A stretch of DNA of 64,000 nucleotides, taken from Cordia subcordata. Lineage: Eukaryota; Streptophyta; Magnoliopsida; Boraginales; Cordiaceae. The notes below the pieces were generated by a model. That model was not told the DNA's origin. It saw nothing but the letters and a program-made list of their open reading frames with translations, and did not search any database. The stretch lies in NCBI GenBank assembly GCA_028554755.1, contig JAPTOF010000002.1, forward strand, positions 15,687,001 through 15,751,000, in the 5' to 3' direction. The position numbers and the translations under genes were made by a program. How positions within the stretch are numbered: the first letter of the stretch is position 1; every line of letters starts with the position of its first letter. Below, piece after piece: positions 1 through 10,990 of this stretch.

Positions 1-180
1 AAGTGTTACCCCCGAAGGAAGTTATAAAGAGAGGCAAACCAAAGAGGAATACAATTAAAGAAGTTGGAGAGCCTGCAAAACGAAAATTTTTTTAATCAAT
101 ACATGGTAGATGTGGTCTATGCAAAGAAATGGGGCGTAACAGGACTACATGTCCAATAAATGATTTGAGAACATCCCAAG
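1..180 (+). pseudogene. MULE transposase C-terminal tail, remnant (left copy)
   Basis: The frame reads a basic linker (PKRNTIKEVG) and then a zinc-knuckle-like CGLCKEMGRNRTTC, the usual C-terminus of plant Mutator-like transposases. The normal CX2CX4HX4C His is Arg here (R after KEMG). A stop lies between linker and knuckle. The upstream catalytic part lies outside the window; the right copy at 27800-28330 shows the preceding SWIM motif. It is non-functional. Confidence 0.75.
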
Positions 181-1559
181 AAAGTCTAAGAAGAAGTTTA
201 AAACTTCTATTCAACAACATGTTACATTTTTTTACATTTTAATTTTAATTATTTTTTGTTGTGTTATATTAATAACTTTACATCTTATATCAATTTCTTT
301 TAACTTATGCTAATATGAGTTATTTTGGACTTATGACTATGATGCATAGAAAGGCTAGTCAAATTTCTCAAGTGGTGCAGTACAATGATCAAGGATCTTC
401 CTTTTAAGGTTTTTTCTTCCATTTTCTCAATTTTGGATTTTGTGTTATTGACCAAAAAAAAAAAAGTTCATACAACTTAGCTGATCAAGCCTCCATGTGT
501 TTAAGTAAAAAACTTTTTATTTCCTAGCTCTTGTTACCCTTTATCTTTTGATGCTTACAGATTTTATTTACAATATGCAGGTTTGACTAGTTAAGGATTA
601 GTTAAGAACTTTGGTAGTTTTTGTTTAGTCTATATGTAAGATTATTTAGATCAAATGTAATGGCCTTATCAAACTTAATATTTTATCGTGGTACTTTTTT
701 TTTTTTCCAATCAAAGGTCGGAGCCCCTAAAAAATTATATTACTTAAAAAATTTTACAACAAAAGGAGGATCAAGACCCTAGTGAAGGAGGCCAAGGTAT
801 TTGATCCAACAAAATTAGTGATAGGAAACAGATAATATTTACAAAAGAATCTTAAAATACCCACACGCCCAAAATTTTGGTAAGACACCCCCCAAAAAAA
901 ATTTATGGCTGCCTATTATCATGACCTATGCCCAGAAAGTGAACAACTATAGCAATATGGTACCGAAAGCTAAAACTTATTGCTGTACACAAGTCCAGCT
1001 TTACAAATGACCCTATTACTGATAGGACCAGAAATTGGAAACTCCTCCCATGCAATACATTGCGTCTATCCAGCCTAATATTAACTATTAACCACTAATT
1101 ATACTGCCCATATTGTAGCCTCCAACTACAATTTAACATCAGGTGGTACACCAGCATAATGCACGTATAGATTGCAACTATCACCTGCTGCATCAAGCAA
1201 GCAATAGCAATAAACCTGCAAAAAGAGCAAACATTAGGCCAAAAAATCGCTTAAACCAATTCGTATTAGTTGGGATAACACCTTGCCCTCTTATTGAATA
1301 GAGGGAGCCAAAGATCCATCTCTTGTTACAAAGATAAAGGATAGTAGAAAGGATTGAAGGTTTAAGATGATAGGGTAAAGGTCTAAGAGGTGTGAAATGT
1401 TTGGAGGATAGTTGAAAAGAAAGTTTAAGTTGGTAGATGCCACCAAATGCAACACAAAGTAAAATCTAATCCTAATAACATCACCAACAGCTTTAAATCC
1501 CCTTGCATAAAAGAAAAACCATCCCCACCCTCAATGACCACTAGGGATGGGGAATACAC

Positions 1560-1930
1560 TCAAAGCACCAAGGAAGAAACCCCACAAGCAACATATCAAT
1601 CTATCATACGAAAAGTGGAAAGTTGCAACTTATCCATGCGCACCGCCCTAAACAACAAAGGAATGCACTTACTGTTAGTGATAAGTTTAAAACCGTCTAC
1701 AACAACACCCCAATTCGCAAGAATATCAGCCAGGGTATTACCTTCCCAAAAAACATGAGAGTTGTTACCATCAAGCTCATATTAAAGGGGCACTTGGTGG
1801 ATGGAATTGTAAATTTTTGGATTGTTATTTGGATTATGAGTATGTCAGCGATAGCCTCTTTGGATTTATGTTCTATAACATTTGACCATGTTTTGAATGC
1901 TGATATTGTAGAAAGATCATTTTTATGATG
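1560..1930 (-). pseudogene. RNase H-like fragment of a non-LTR-type element (left copy)
   Basis: On the minus strand the sequence reads NNSHVFWEGNTLADILANWG, followed by VVVDGFKLITNSKCIPLLF. This matches the end of the RVT_3/RNase H-like domain in plant non-LTR elements and 'ribonuclease H At1g65750-like' proteins (H-x-x-R/W-EGN-x-ADxLAN). The more N-terminal part is out of frame. It is a short degenerate fragment with no neighbouring reverse transcriptase seen. The partner copy lies at 29690-30080. Confidence 0.55.
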
Positions 1931-3233
1931 ATAATGTTATTGGACTATCTTTTAAGATATTTTTTTTAATTTTTTTTCTTATTATTGTTGGACTAGTTTT
2001 TGATTTTTTTTTTTTTTGTATTGTTTTAATTGGACATTATGAGATTTGAAAATTGGACATTATGAGATTTGAAGTTGTGCATATGGAAAATAATTTATAG
2101 CTAGATTTTTTTTTATTATTGTTTTACATGATTGCTATTAAGGAATTATATGACGTTAGGAGTTTGGATTGCTAAAATGTGTTGCTTTTTTGGATTTTTT
2201 TTTATGTCAGTGTCATTGTTTTTGGTGTTTTATTCACCTTTCAATAGCTCCCTTAATTATGCGTGAAGAAATTCTCTATTGTGGGAAGTGGGTTACTCCC
2301 TGAAAATGTCATTGGGAAAATGGTAAAAGCATTTAAGTCAAATGTTTGACTCATTAACAATGTTAGGTTGATAGAGGAATTTGGGTAAATATTAAAGTTC
2401 ATGGTGGACCTTGAGATCTTAAGAAGAACTCATGTGGCAAAATGAGGAATTTCTCTCATTCCAGAACATTGGCATGGTTTATTTACAAAAACTTATTTTC
2501 TATCTTTAACTCCAGTTTTCTAAGAACATAATTTATAAAAAAAAAAACTTAGAAAATAGTTGTAAATGCATTTATCAATTGAAAAAGAAAATTAATTTTT
2601 ATATTATAAAAGTAAAAATACATTTATTTTTAATAGCTTTCAAATATTTTCTTTTTTTAATAACAGGAAGAATCTCGGATATAATTTTTAATTTTTAAAG
2701 TTTCAATTTTCTCTCAAAAATTTTTATTTCTGAAAAAGGCATTTCATGTGAAAGTTTAAAATTGAAAACGAAGAAAAACAATGAGGCTTTTCGTTAAAAA
2801 ATCGAGCCTCATCGATATTGTTCTTAAGTGTTATGGATTTTAATATTAGCAATTTTTTATGAAATTTATTATCCAATTGGTCAATTTAAGATATTTATGA
2901 AATATTTTTATTTAGCATTAAAATTTCTATATAAGAGTTGAAAAATTAAAAAAAAAGGAATATAACGTAAGATAAAAAAATTAAAACATGTGAAATATAC
3001 TTTTGTTTTTTTAAAAATTCAAACACTTTCTAAAAAAAAAAAATCAAATTCAAGCCCTACAATTACATTTCCTTCTAAAAAGTAATGGAGATAACTATTA
3101 TAAATTCTCCCCATAATAAACTTCCTCATCTAGAAATCACACGCTTTTGAATGAAGCATATTAAACGAAGAAAGAATTGAATTAAAAAATAAAAAAATAA
3201 AACCCCCCTTTTTTAATCACGAAAATAAGAAAA
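1931..3233. other. AT-rich non-coding part of the duplicated flank
   Basis: No coding sequence is recognised. It holds a 23-bp perfect tandem pair at 2028-2073 that is single-copy in the right flank, long A and T runs, and an 8-bp inverted repeat (ATGAGGCT...AGCCTCAT) near 2782-2816 that is kept in the right copy. In the right copy the equivalent stretch lies immediately upstream of the RanBPM gene and so contains its distal promoter. Confidence 0.6.
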
Positions 3234-3257
3234 CGAGAACGCGAACGCGCCGACGGG
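3234..3257 (+). other. Templated filler at a deletion junction
   Basis: The left flank matches the right copy up to 3233 (equivalent to 31379) and the RanBPM exon resumes at 3258 (equivalent to 31575). The 195 bp between them in the right copy, which include the RanBPM start codon, are missing and replaced by 24 bp. Filler 3234-3243 (CGAGAACGCG) repeats 3284-3293. Filler 3243-3258 (GAACGCGCCGACGGGG) repeats 3287-3302. The whole insert is thus explained by two direct-orientation copies of sequence 26-60 bp downstream. Confidence 0.85.
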
Positions 3258-5511
3258 GCCGAGATGGATTACGAAGAAGAAGACGAGAACGCGCCGACGG
3301 GGCTGGACACCTTGAATAGCTCCGGTGGCTTCGCGGTGGTTGGCCCCGACAAGCTGTCGATTCAGTACCCTAGCGTCAACTTGCACGGCCACGACGTCGG
3401 CGTTGTCCAAGCCAACCGCACCGCGCCGGTTAAGCGCCTCGTTTACTACTTCGAGATCTTCGTGAAGAATGCCGGCGCTAAAGGCCAGATTGCCATCGGC
3501 TTCACCGCTCCCGGCTTCAAAATGTGCCGCCAACCAGGGTCCGTACTATATATACACACGCACATATTGTATATATGCACACATGCGTGTATATAATTTC
3601 TGAATTTGTGCACAATTTTTTTTTCTTGGATTTTGCTTCAGCTATAGTAGTTCAATTGTTTATTCTTTTAGATATAGATTCATCGAGTAAATATATGTAG
3701 GTAGTGTTTTGTGGAATTGTGGAGCTCCATATGAAATGGTTTAATAGGATAAGAATGAAGATAGTACAGAGGTCTAGTTCCAAATGAAATTGAAGAATTA
3801 TGTGTTTTCTAAAAGGGATCTCATATATGATCTTTATTCATTCATTTTCTTACTGCTAGTTTATGGTAGAGCAAGCGATGATTGATTATTGTCTTGGTAC
3901 ATCATCATTCCTTTACATAATGCTTTCCGTTATATTCGTCTCTCTCACAGATGGGAGGCAAACAGTTGTGGGTATCATGGTGATGATGGTCTACTTTATC
4001 GTGGTCAAGGAAAAGGAGAGGCATTTGGCCCCAAATATACAACTGGAGATACGGTTGGTGGTGGTATCAACTATGCTTCTCAAGAATTCTTCTTCACGTA
4101 GGTTATTTAGCTCTCTCTTGCTCTTCTAATGCAAGCTGTGGTATGCGCACGTTCTGGGTCTGAATTTGATGAAGTCAATGATATCCCTTTTTCTATAAAA
4201 TTGATCTTTCTTACTGTTTTTGATATGTTTGGTCCTTTATTTAGCCCGTAATTTCTCTTCTTGCCAAGTGACTGTATATGGATTATTCTTCTCTTCACAC
4301 CAGGAAAAATGGAGAAATAGTAGGAAAGGTGTCCAAGGATGTGAAAGGTCCACTATTTCCTACAGTTGCTGTTCATAGCCAAAATGAAGAGTATGTAACA
4401 CCTCTCTGTTCACTTTCTGGTATATGCTTTAGAGTTACTTTCTCTTGTTTTTGCTTCCGTTGTGCTGCGTCTATGGACGAGTGTATTATCTATGTTGTCC
4501 CTTTTACTTTGTTATCTACATTATGTTATCAAACTTGGAAAATATTAAGTTGCTAGAAAAAGGCCTTTGCCTTGTAAAAAAAATGTTATCTAGTGTGTCT
4601 GAATGTCAACTGCTGTTGTTTCAATCGAGTCAATCTTGCAAATTTACTTAAGCTCAATCTTCTTGGTCCGAGGGATTTTTGACCTTGGAAATGACTTGTT
4701 TCCTACCCTGTGCTATGTGTTCCCCCTTCCCCCTTCATGTTTCACCAAGGCCAATGAGTATATACTTCTTCTGAAGTTCAGTTTGTTGATGTACTTCGAT
4801 TATAACCAATTGTGTCTCAGTAGAGTAAAGCAACTTGGAAATGATGGGGCCTTAACGCAGTATCATCCGTTCATATGCCCTTCCACTTCAAGAGATGCTC
4901 CAAGGATTAATTATTCGTTTTTTGGAAATGTTCCACTTGAATGTTGTCCCCTTTCTTTTAGAAGCCCAGCAGCTACTCTGTGTTCACAAGCCTAGCTACT
5001 GAGTTGTCTTAAAAACTTATATAGTCAACTGTATTGTCCGCTCATGACTTTTTCTTTCCCCCAAAATATCTTTCAATTAGCATCTTGCCCCTCCAAAGTT
5101 CATGAGATAGAGAATATACATTCAGTTGTTAACTACTTGATTGTGTTATCCCAATTTCACTGGTCACAAGTTGATGTTTGGTGAGGCTGTGACCAAATCA
5201 CTAACTGCATCATGAATCTGCAGGCAGGATCATTTGTGACTCATGTAATTTTTATGAACCCATCTGTTCTGTCCTAATAAAGGTCCAAGTTCTCATTTTG
5301 GCCTCTTTCACCTTATAAGTACCATTCAACCTAAAAGCGTGCTCAAGGCTCCGCTTACGTAGTGATTTAATTGTTCCTATCCTGAATTCAACTTCTTAAG
5401 ACCTTACTTTCTCATTGAATATCAGCACCTTATTTATTCGTTATACTTGTATAAGTGTAGTAACTGAAATTCTAGGCAAAATGTTGACTTATATGTGGAT
5501 TAGTGCCGTTG
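3258..5511 (+). pseudogene. Truncated RanBPM gene copy (exons 1-3 plus part of intron 3)
   Basis: This is a near-identical copy of 31575-33828 at a constant offset of 28317 bp, so there are no indels; I found about three substitutions. The exon 1 part (3264-3538), exon 2 (3951-4097) and exon 3 (4304-4390) keep all splice sites. The promoter, 5' UTR and native first ATG are lost, but an in-frame ATG remains at 3264 (MDYEEEDEN). One exon substitution changes Glu to Gly (GAG to GGG, about 3299-3301), and one in exon 2 is silent. The copy ends inside intron 3, so the rest of the SPRY domain and the LisH, CTLH and CRA parts are absent. At most it could encode an N-terminal SPRY fragment, and no promoter is evident. 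Confidence 0.92.
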
Positions 5512-5573
5512 TGCTGCATCTATGGAAGAGTGTATTATCTATGTTGTCCATTTTACTTTGTTATTTACATTAT
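5506..5573 (+). repeat. Remnant of an older RanBPM intron 3 copy
   Basis: These 68 bases align with 4457-4524 of the same truncated copy (and with 32774-32841 of the intact gene) with four mismatches, about 94% identity. That is the divergence of the outer flank, not of the adjacent near-identical tract. The first six bases (CCGTTG) are shared with the near-identical tract and form the junction microhomology. The match stops exactly at the TG of the copia LTR at 5574. Confidence 0.85.
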
Positions 5574-5808
5574 TGAAGAATTGATAGCAGAAATGATTTT
5601 ATTGACTTAATGAATTGGGTGTACAAGATCTCAACTATTACAAGATCTCAACGTTAATAGTGAGTAAAGATGATAACTGCCACTGACAGCTAGCATTTCT
5701 TAACTAGCTGATATTCTAACTAATGCTCTAACTAACTAACTCCTACACTGCAGTACCACTAACTTCTATTCAGCTATAATTACATACATGCCATTGCTAT
5801 ACTTATCA
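5574..5808 (-). repeat. 3' LTR of the copia element
   Basis: In element orientation it starts TGATAAGTATAGC and ends CAATTCTTCA, giving TG...CA ends. It is preceded by a purine-rich tract (CTTGAGGGGGGC, minus strand of 5809-5820). The 235-bp length is short but normal for copia. ATTAT at 5569-5573 would be one target-site duplicate; its partner is gone because the other end of the element is truncated. Confidence 0.8.
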
Positions 5809-5956
5809 GCCCCCCTCAAGCTGACCTAGGGGTTGACACCAAGGGAAGCTTGCCCTTTAGATAATTGAACTATTGTTGTGTGAGGGCCTTGGTGAATAAG
5901 TCAGCAACTTGTTCCTTTGAAGCAATTTAGGATAGTTGTAGAGCTTTAGAGACCAT

Positions 5957-7398
5957 CTATTCCCTTACAAAATGATAGTCAATTTCTATATGTTTGCTCC
6001 TTGCATGAAAAACAGGATTGGCAGCAAGTGCCATAGCAGAAACATTGTCACAGTGCAATATAGGAGAAGAGACAGGAACTTGTAGATCATGTAGCAAGTA
6101 AGTAAGCCACTTTAATTCAGATCCTGCATGTGCCATTGCTTTATACTCAGCCTCTGTAGAAGATCTAGCCACAGTATGTTGTTTCTTTGAATTCCAGGAA
6201 ATGATATTAGGCCCTAAGAAAACAACATAGCCTGTTGTAGACTTTCTATTTTGCACATCAGAGGCCCAATCTGGATCACTATAAGCATGAAGATGAAGTG
6301 GTCCAGACTGAAAATAAAGACCCTGACTCAAAGTTACTTTAAGATATCTTAGAATCCTTTTGAGTGAGGCAAAATCTGCAACAGTAGGAGAATGCATGTG
6401 TTGGCATAATGTATTGATAACAAACTGTAGGTCTGGCCTTGTGACTGTTAAGTATTGAAGGGAACCAACTAGACTCCTAAATTGTGTGCCATTAGAATAA
6501 GGTGCAGAGTTGATTTCAGTAGTTGCAGCAGCCTTAGAAATAGTTGGAGTTGTCACTGGAGAACACTCAAACATGCCTGCTTGTGATAAGATTTCCTTGG
6601 CATACTTAGTTTGATGAAAAACCATGCCAGTAGAAGTGTATTTGACCTCTATACCCAGAAAGTATGATAGTGTTCCTAAATCCTTCATAGCAAATTGACT
6701 GCTCATAGCCTCTAATAAGGAACTGATAAAAGAAGATAAACTCCTTGTAACTATGATATCATCCACATAAACCAACACTAGAGTGTAATCAGTAGTTGTT
6801 TTATGAATGAAAAGGGAGGTATCTGCAGTACTTATGTGAAATTTCTGAGCAATTAAGCAGCTAGAAAGCTTATGATACCAAAGCTCTATGGTTGAAGCAT
6901 ATATGCCTCTTCTTCAAGAGCTCTATGAAAAAAGGCATTGAAAACATCCAACTGCCTTAAACACCATTGATGATGGAAATCCAAGCATAAAATTGTCCTA
7001 ATGGTCTGACTTTTGACCACAGGACTGATAGTTTCCTGGTAATCAATACCAGGCTCTTGAAGATACCCTTTGGCCACTAACCTGGCTTTAAATTTTGCTA
7101 TTGAACCATCAGCTTTGGTCTTTATTCTATACACCCATTTGGAACCAATGGGCCCTCTATTTGGAGGGAGTGGAACCAAATCCCAAGTCTGCTGATCAAG
7201 TAAAGCCTTATATTCATCTTTCATAGCAGTGTCCTGATCAAGTAATGCCTTATATTCATCTTTCATAGCAGTGTCCCAACACTGATACTTTGCTACCTCT
7301 CTATAAGACTTGGGTTCATGCTGTGTGGGAGTGGCAATTAAGGTATGAAGCTGATATAAGGGTAAGGGTAAACAACCAATCTTAAACCTGGTAAGCAT
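5957..7398 (-). pseudogene. copia reverse transcriptase / RNase H coding remnant
   Basis: The N-terminal part (7398-6886) reads QTWDLVPLPPNRGPIGSKWV and KARLVAKGYLQEPGIDY, classic copia RT motifs. The C-terminal part (6778-5957) begins VYVDDIIVT, the catalytic YVDD motif, and continues through the thumb (SLVGSLQYLTVTRPDL) into RNase H (SDPDWASDVQNRKSTTGY). Between them about 110 bp is out of frame but still reads AWYHKLSSCLIAQKF and TADTSLFIHKTTTDYTL, so a small deletion removed only the end of the palm. Residues DTAMKDEYKALLDQ occur twice in tandem. Confidence 0.9.
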
Positions 7399-7533
7399 GG
7401 GATGATGATTGGAAGGAGCAAGTTCATGAAAAGATTCAGAAGAGGAAGAAGAAAAGGAAGTTGATTGTTTAGTTGAAAACTGAAGAGGTACAAAATGATC
7501 CTAAGAGGAATCAGAGACAGAGTTTGTAACAGA

Positions 7534-7970
7534 CTACATAGGTATAGGAATATTATTTCCTGAAGAACTGTATGACTCTGACTCATGAGAGTGAATGTTA
7601 TTGAAAGGTAACTCAGGTGGAAATTCAGTAGGAAAGGAAAAAACTGGAGGGTACTGAGAAATAGGACCGTTTGTTGATGTAGAAAACTCTGCTATTTGTT
7701 GAAACTGAGATAGAAAATCAGTAGCAGAGTTAGAAGATGGATAGCGAAATAAAGTTTCATTAAACCTAACATGCCTAGACACATAAACCTTGTGAGTTTT
7801 AATGTCTAAACACTTAAACCCTTTTGGTGAGAGGACAATAACCCAGAAACACACAAGGTGTACGACTTGAGGTTCAATTTATGGGTATTATATGGTTTGA
7901 GCCAAGGATAACACAAACACCCAAAAGCCTTTAGATTAGAATAGTTTGGTTTAGTAGAGTATAGAAGCTA
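7534..7970 (-). pseudogene. copia integrase C-terminal tail, remnant
   Basis: The minus strand reads FGCLCYPWLKPYNTHKLN and then a GYKCLD-like KGFKCLDIKTHKVYVSRHV, the conserved end of copia integrase. A Ser/Thr/Pro-rich linker with stops leads towards the RT. The catalytic D,D,E core is not present: the element is cut off at about 7970. Confidence 0.75.
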
Positions 7971-10019
7971 AGATTTTAGGATGTGCATTTTGGACAATTT
8001 TCAAAAGTGAAACACAAGAAATTTTTAAATTGGATCCTGGAAAAGGTTTCATATGATCTTAATCATCATCGCAATGGGCGAATCTGAGTTAGCCATTATA
8101 TGAATTGTAGCTTCATTGAACTAATTATATGGATGTCTTTAAACAAATTTTCAATTATCTTTATGACAGTCAGTTTTAACTTTCAAATCATTTAATTCCC
8201 ATTTTTAAAATTGTTAAGTTGGTCAATGGTCTTTTGAGCTATATATGCTTCTCCCCCTATCGTTCACTTTCTATTTATGTATCTTTTTCAAGCCTTAATT
8301 AACGTAAGATAAGCTCTTCCAAACTCAAAAATTGTGAATCCTAAAGGACCTACTTTTTCCCACTCACATATAGTTTAAAAATTGCCCAAGTTGTAGTAAC
8401 TGACACTTATTCTTAATTGAAGTGGAAGAAAAGTATTAGTGCTTATGCACATATGTATACTTATCTCTTAGTTATTTGAAAGATCATATCAATTAACTTT
8501 GCCTCTATATTATTAGGCAAGACTTATACCGTACACCTTTAGAACAGTGCCTACTTGAGCACTCAAAAAAGATAGAAAAGACTGGACATTTGCTACAAAA
8601 AGGAAAGGCATCAAGAAATTCACTTGAAACAATGGTCTTAAAGAAATTTGATTGAGTTATTGACCTAGTCATCCCTCTTTGAAATGGAGAAAGATCAGTC
8701 TAGTCTTTAGACTTGCCCTTGGGAGAACAACAATAGGTGAAAAAGGTTGCTAATACCTTTACTCGCAAAGTGAAACTCAATCTCTATTCATTAGGCCTCT
8801 TCAACTAGTGGATGTGTCAAAGACCATTTCAACCAACTGCTAATCGCAAACAAGCCTTAGAAGCTAGCTTCCAAAACAAAGGGTTTCTAATGTTCCATTT
8901 TCAATCTTAATTTAGGGGCGTTCGAACCCTCGTAGCATTGAGCTCTTTTTTCTAGTAATTCAAAACAATATAATAGAGAGAAAGATCATACAGATGAATA
9001 ATTGATAGGATTATGAATGGAGTTGGTCTTTTAAGTTTCTTTGTAAAAGAATATATCATCTTGAGAGAGATGGTTATATTTCATCTTTTGGCCGAGTTTA
9101 TCATACCTCTGATAACTAAGCCTTAATATTTGTTATGCTCTATCATTGTTACACCGTAAATGAAAGATTCCTATGATTAGCAATGGACAAACCAGTGTAG
9201 GTGTGATGTAGCTATTACAGAAGGATATCTTGCTAGGCAAAATTGTTGGGTCTCTTTCTGATGGCATGCCTCTTGGAGCTTTCGACAGTAATAATCATAT
9301 TCAAACTCTTGTATGAAGGGTAGAGTTCTAGTCCTTAAAACACTACTTAGTCAAGCAATCTTCCTATTGAGTTTCCTTTTATTAGGATTTTAGTTCCACT
9401 ACACTAAGATGAAAGAAGCAAGGCCATTGGGGTAAGACAAATCATTAGCCAAAGAGAAAGAAAGTCTCATATCCAATGTGGCTTGGAGATACAAGTCTCA
9501 TATCCAATGTGGCTTAGAGATACAAGTCTCATATGCAATGTGGTTTGGGAATACCCTAGCTAAAAGCCAAAAGAAATAAAAAGTCTCATATCACAACACT
9601 TCTTCAAGATTTAGCGATCCTGAAAGAGTCTTGAATATAGAGCTATAATCCGTACAGATGTGTTTACACCTTCTTGAGTTGACAAGAAAGAAGGTTTTAT
9701 TGGCCTTCAATCAAAAAACAACGTTGATAAAGGCGTTCCATTGTCCAAATGTATATCTCGTCTTTACTAATAATGATTTTCCTTGGTCATAATTTTTCTT
9801 GGAGGGGAATCGTTTGCCCCGAGTAATGATCCTCTCACAACTAACTAGCAAATATCATCTGGCTGGGTCATCCTACCCGTATTAACAACAAATCTAATTA
9901 CAGGGCTTTAAAGAGTCAGTGATGTATAGAAAATCATTGAAGACCCAAAGATCATCTTGATCAGAGAATCCGGAAAAAAGAATCGAGACGGTGCTCCCCA
10001 TAGAGCATGAACAGTATTA
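7971..10019. other. Unassigned degenerate sequence
   Basis: No coding sequence, RNA gene or transposon family is recognised on either strand. The only clear structure is the 31-bp tandem repeat at 9462-9554. It lies between two copia remnants and is probably old transposon sequence. Confidence 0.4.
9462..9554 (+). repeat. 31-bp tandem repeat, three copies
   Basis: Units start at 9462, 9493 and 9524 with core AAGTCTCATATCCAATGTGG. The first two units differ by one base and the third by a few. A lone AAGTCTCATAT recurs near 9590. Confidence 0.9.
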
Positions 10020-10400
10020 GAAAATGTTCAAAACTCTTATACGATATATTCATAGATTTTAATTATATATAATTCTTATACTATATGTTCATCACTTTTA
10101 TACTTTAATTCATCAATTTAAATTATTTACAATTTTTATGTGATATGTTTATAAAGTTTCATTATTCACCACTCTTGTACTATAAATTAAAAAAGTTCAC
10201 ATTATATATTCATTGTCGAATATTCACAAGTAATATTAATAAGCTTTATGTTATATGCTTAGAAATGTTATTCAAAACTTTTATACTTTATGGTCACAAG
10301 GCTTATGCTCTTTGTTCATAACTTTAATATTATACATTTGCATGTTGTATTTTATATGTTTACAAGTCTTATAATAGCTTATAAGGCAAATACATGAACC
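10020..10400 (+). repeat. Degenerate AT-rich tandem array
   Basis: A loose motif of the kind TATGTTCATAACTTTTATACT is repeated many times with heavy divergence. The same motif reappears at about 11430-11475 and 16227-16300, on either side of the Athila-like element. That element therefore inserted into or beside a larger array. Confidence 0.5.
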
Positions 10401-10419
10401 AACAACCATCAAACAATCG

Positions 10420-10990
10420 CTTAAGAGGCTATAATGGAAGCAAGGAATGATTGAGGAACTTGAAGCACTTCACAACCAGAGTTGGTTCCCCAAGTGGTTC
10501 TTAAAATATTGTAGGGTGTAAAGGAATGTATAGGTCAAAACTAATCCAGATGGGAGAGTTGCAAGATACAAAGCTCGTCTCGTCACAAAGTGGTTTCACT
10601 AATGGCTAGGCCTTGATTACAATGAAACATTCAGTCCAATGATAAAGCACTTAACAATACGAGTTGTTTTGGCAATTGCATTGTCAAACAAGTGGCCATT
10701 AAATAGCTTGACGTCAATAATGCCTTTCTTCATAGGCATCTTATAGATACGGGGGCATATATACTAGTATATGTTGATGATCTTTTAATTACAGCGAATA
10801 CCAAAAGCTTTGTCAAATAGGTGATTCATGTTATTTCAACGAAATTTTCAGTAAAAAAGATCTTGGGCAAATTTCATACTTCTTGGGTGTCAAAGCATAC
10901 TAGTCCCTTAGGCATCTTCCTTTGCCAACTAAAATTTGTATGTGAACTACTTCAAAAATTTCCCATGGATAGCACAAAAGAGTGCTCCAC
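10420..10990 (+). pseudogene. Ty1/copia reverse transcriptase fragment, plus strand
   Basis: Frames across this stretch read GRVARYKARLVTKW, LDYNETFSPMIKHLTIRVVL and, after a deletion, YILVYVDDLLITANTKSF. These are the successive copia RT motifs, including the YVDD catalytic motif. Stops and frameshifts occur throughout, and the part between NAFLHG-like and YVDD is missing. Its orientation is opposite to the copia element at 5.6-8 kb, so it is a separate insertion. Confidence 0.8.

Larger units (their letters stand above)
1..3233. repeat. Segmental duplication, left copy of the diverged flank
   Basis: Aligns along its whole length with 28147-31379. The first 180 aligned bases hold about 10 substitutions, and small indels accumulate further along, so this flank is several percent diverged. 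It contains a MULE transposase tail, an RNase H-like fragment and long AT-rich stretches, with no intact gene. The copy starts at or before the window edge, so its true left end is not visible. The alignment stops exactly where the filler at 3234-3257 begins. Confidence 0.93.
5574..7970 (-). mobile_element. Ty1/copia retrotransposon, 5'-truncated, minus strand
   Basis: Reading leftwards on the minus strand are: an integrase C-terminal tail (about 7970-7534, with FGCLCYPWLKP), a gap region, reverse transcriptase (7398-5957) and an RNase H end (VADLFTKALTQQ near 5880-5950). A polypurine tract (5809-5820) and one 3' LTR (5574-5808) follow. The RT has YVDDIIV and the RNase H has ARSSTEAEYKAMA. 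The 5' LTR, gag and protease are missing. The ORF is broken by stops, by a deletion and frameshift between about 6780 and 6890 (YMLQP joins AWYHKLSS), and by a 42-bp tandem duplication. It is inserted in the old RanBPM intron remnant. Confidence 0.9.

Noticed and set aside
1..5573. Pack-MULE capture of RanBPM exons, suggested by the MULE tail next to the truncated copy
   Set aside because: The same MULE tail and flank lie upstream of the intact gene in the right copy, so the whole region was duplicated together. No terminal inverted repeats bracket the exons.
9462..9554. Possible CRISPR-like array
   Set aside because: The 31-bp units are directly adjacent without spacers, in a plant nuclear sequence. 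It is a simple tandem repeat.
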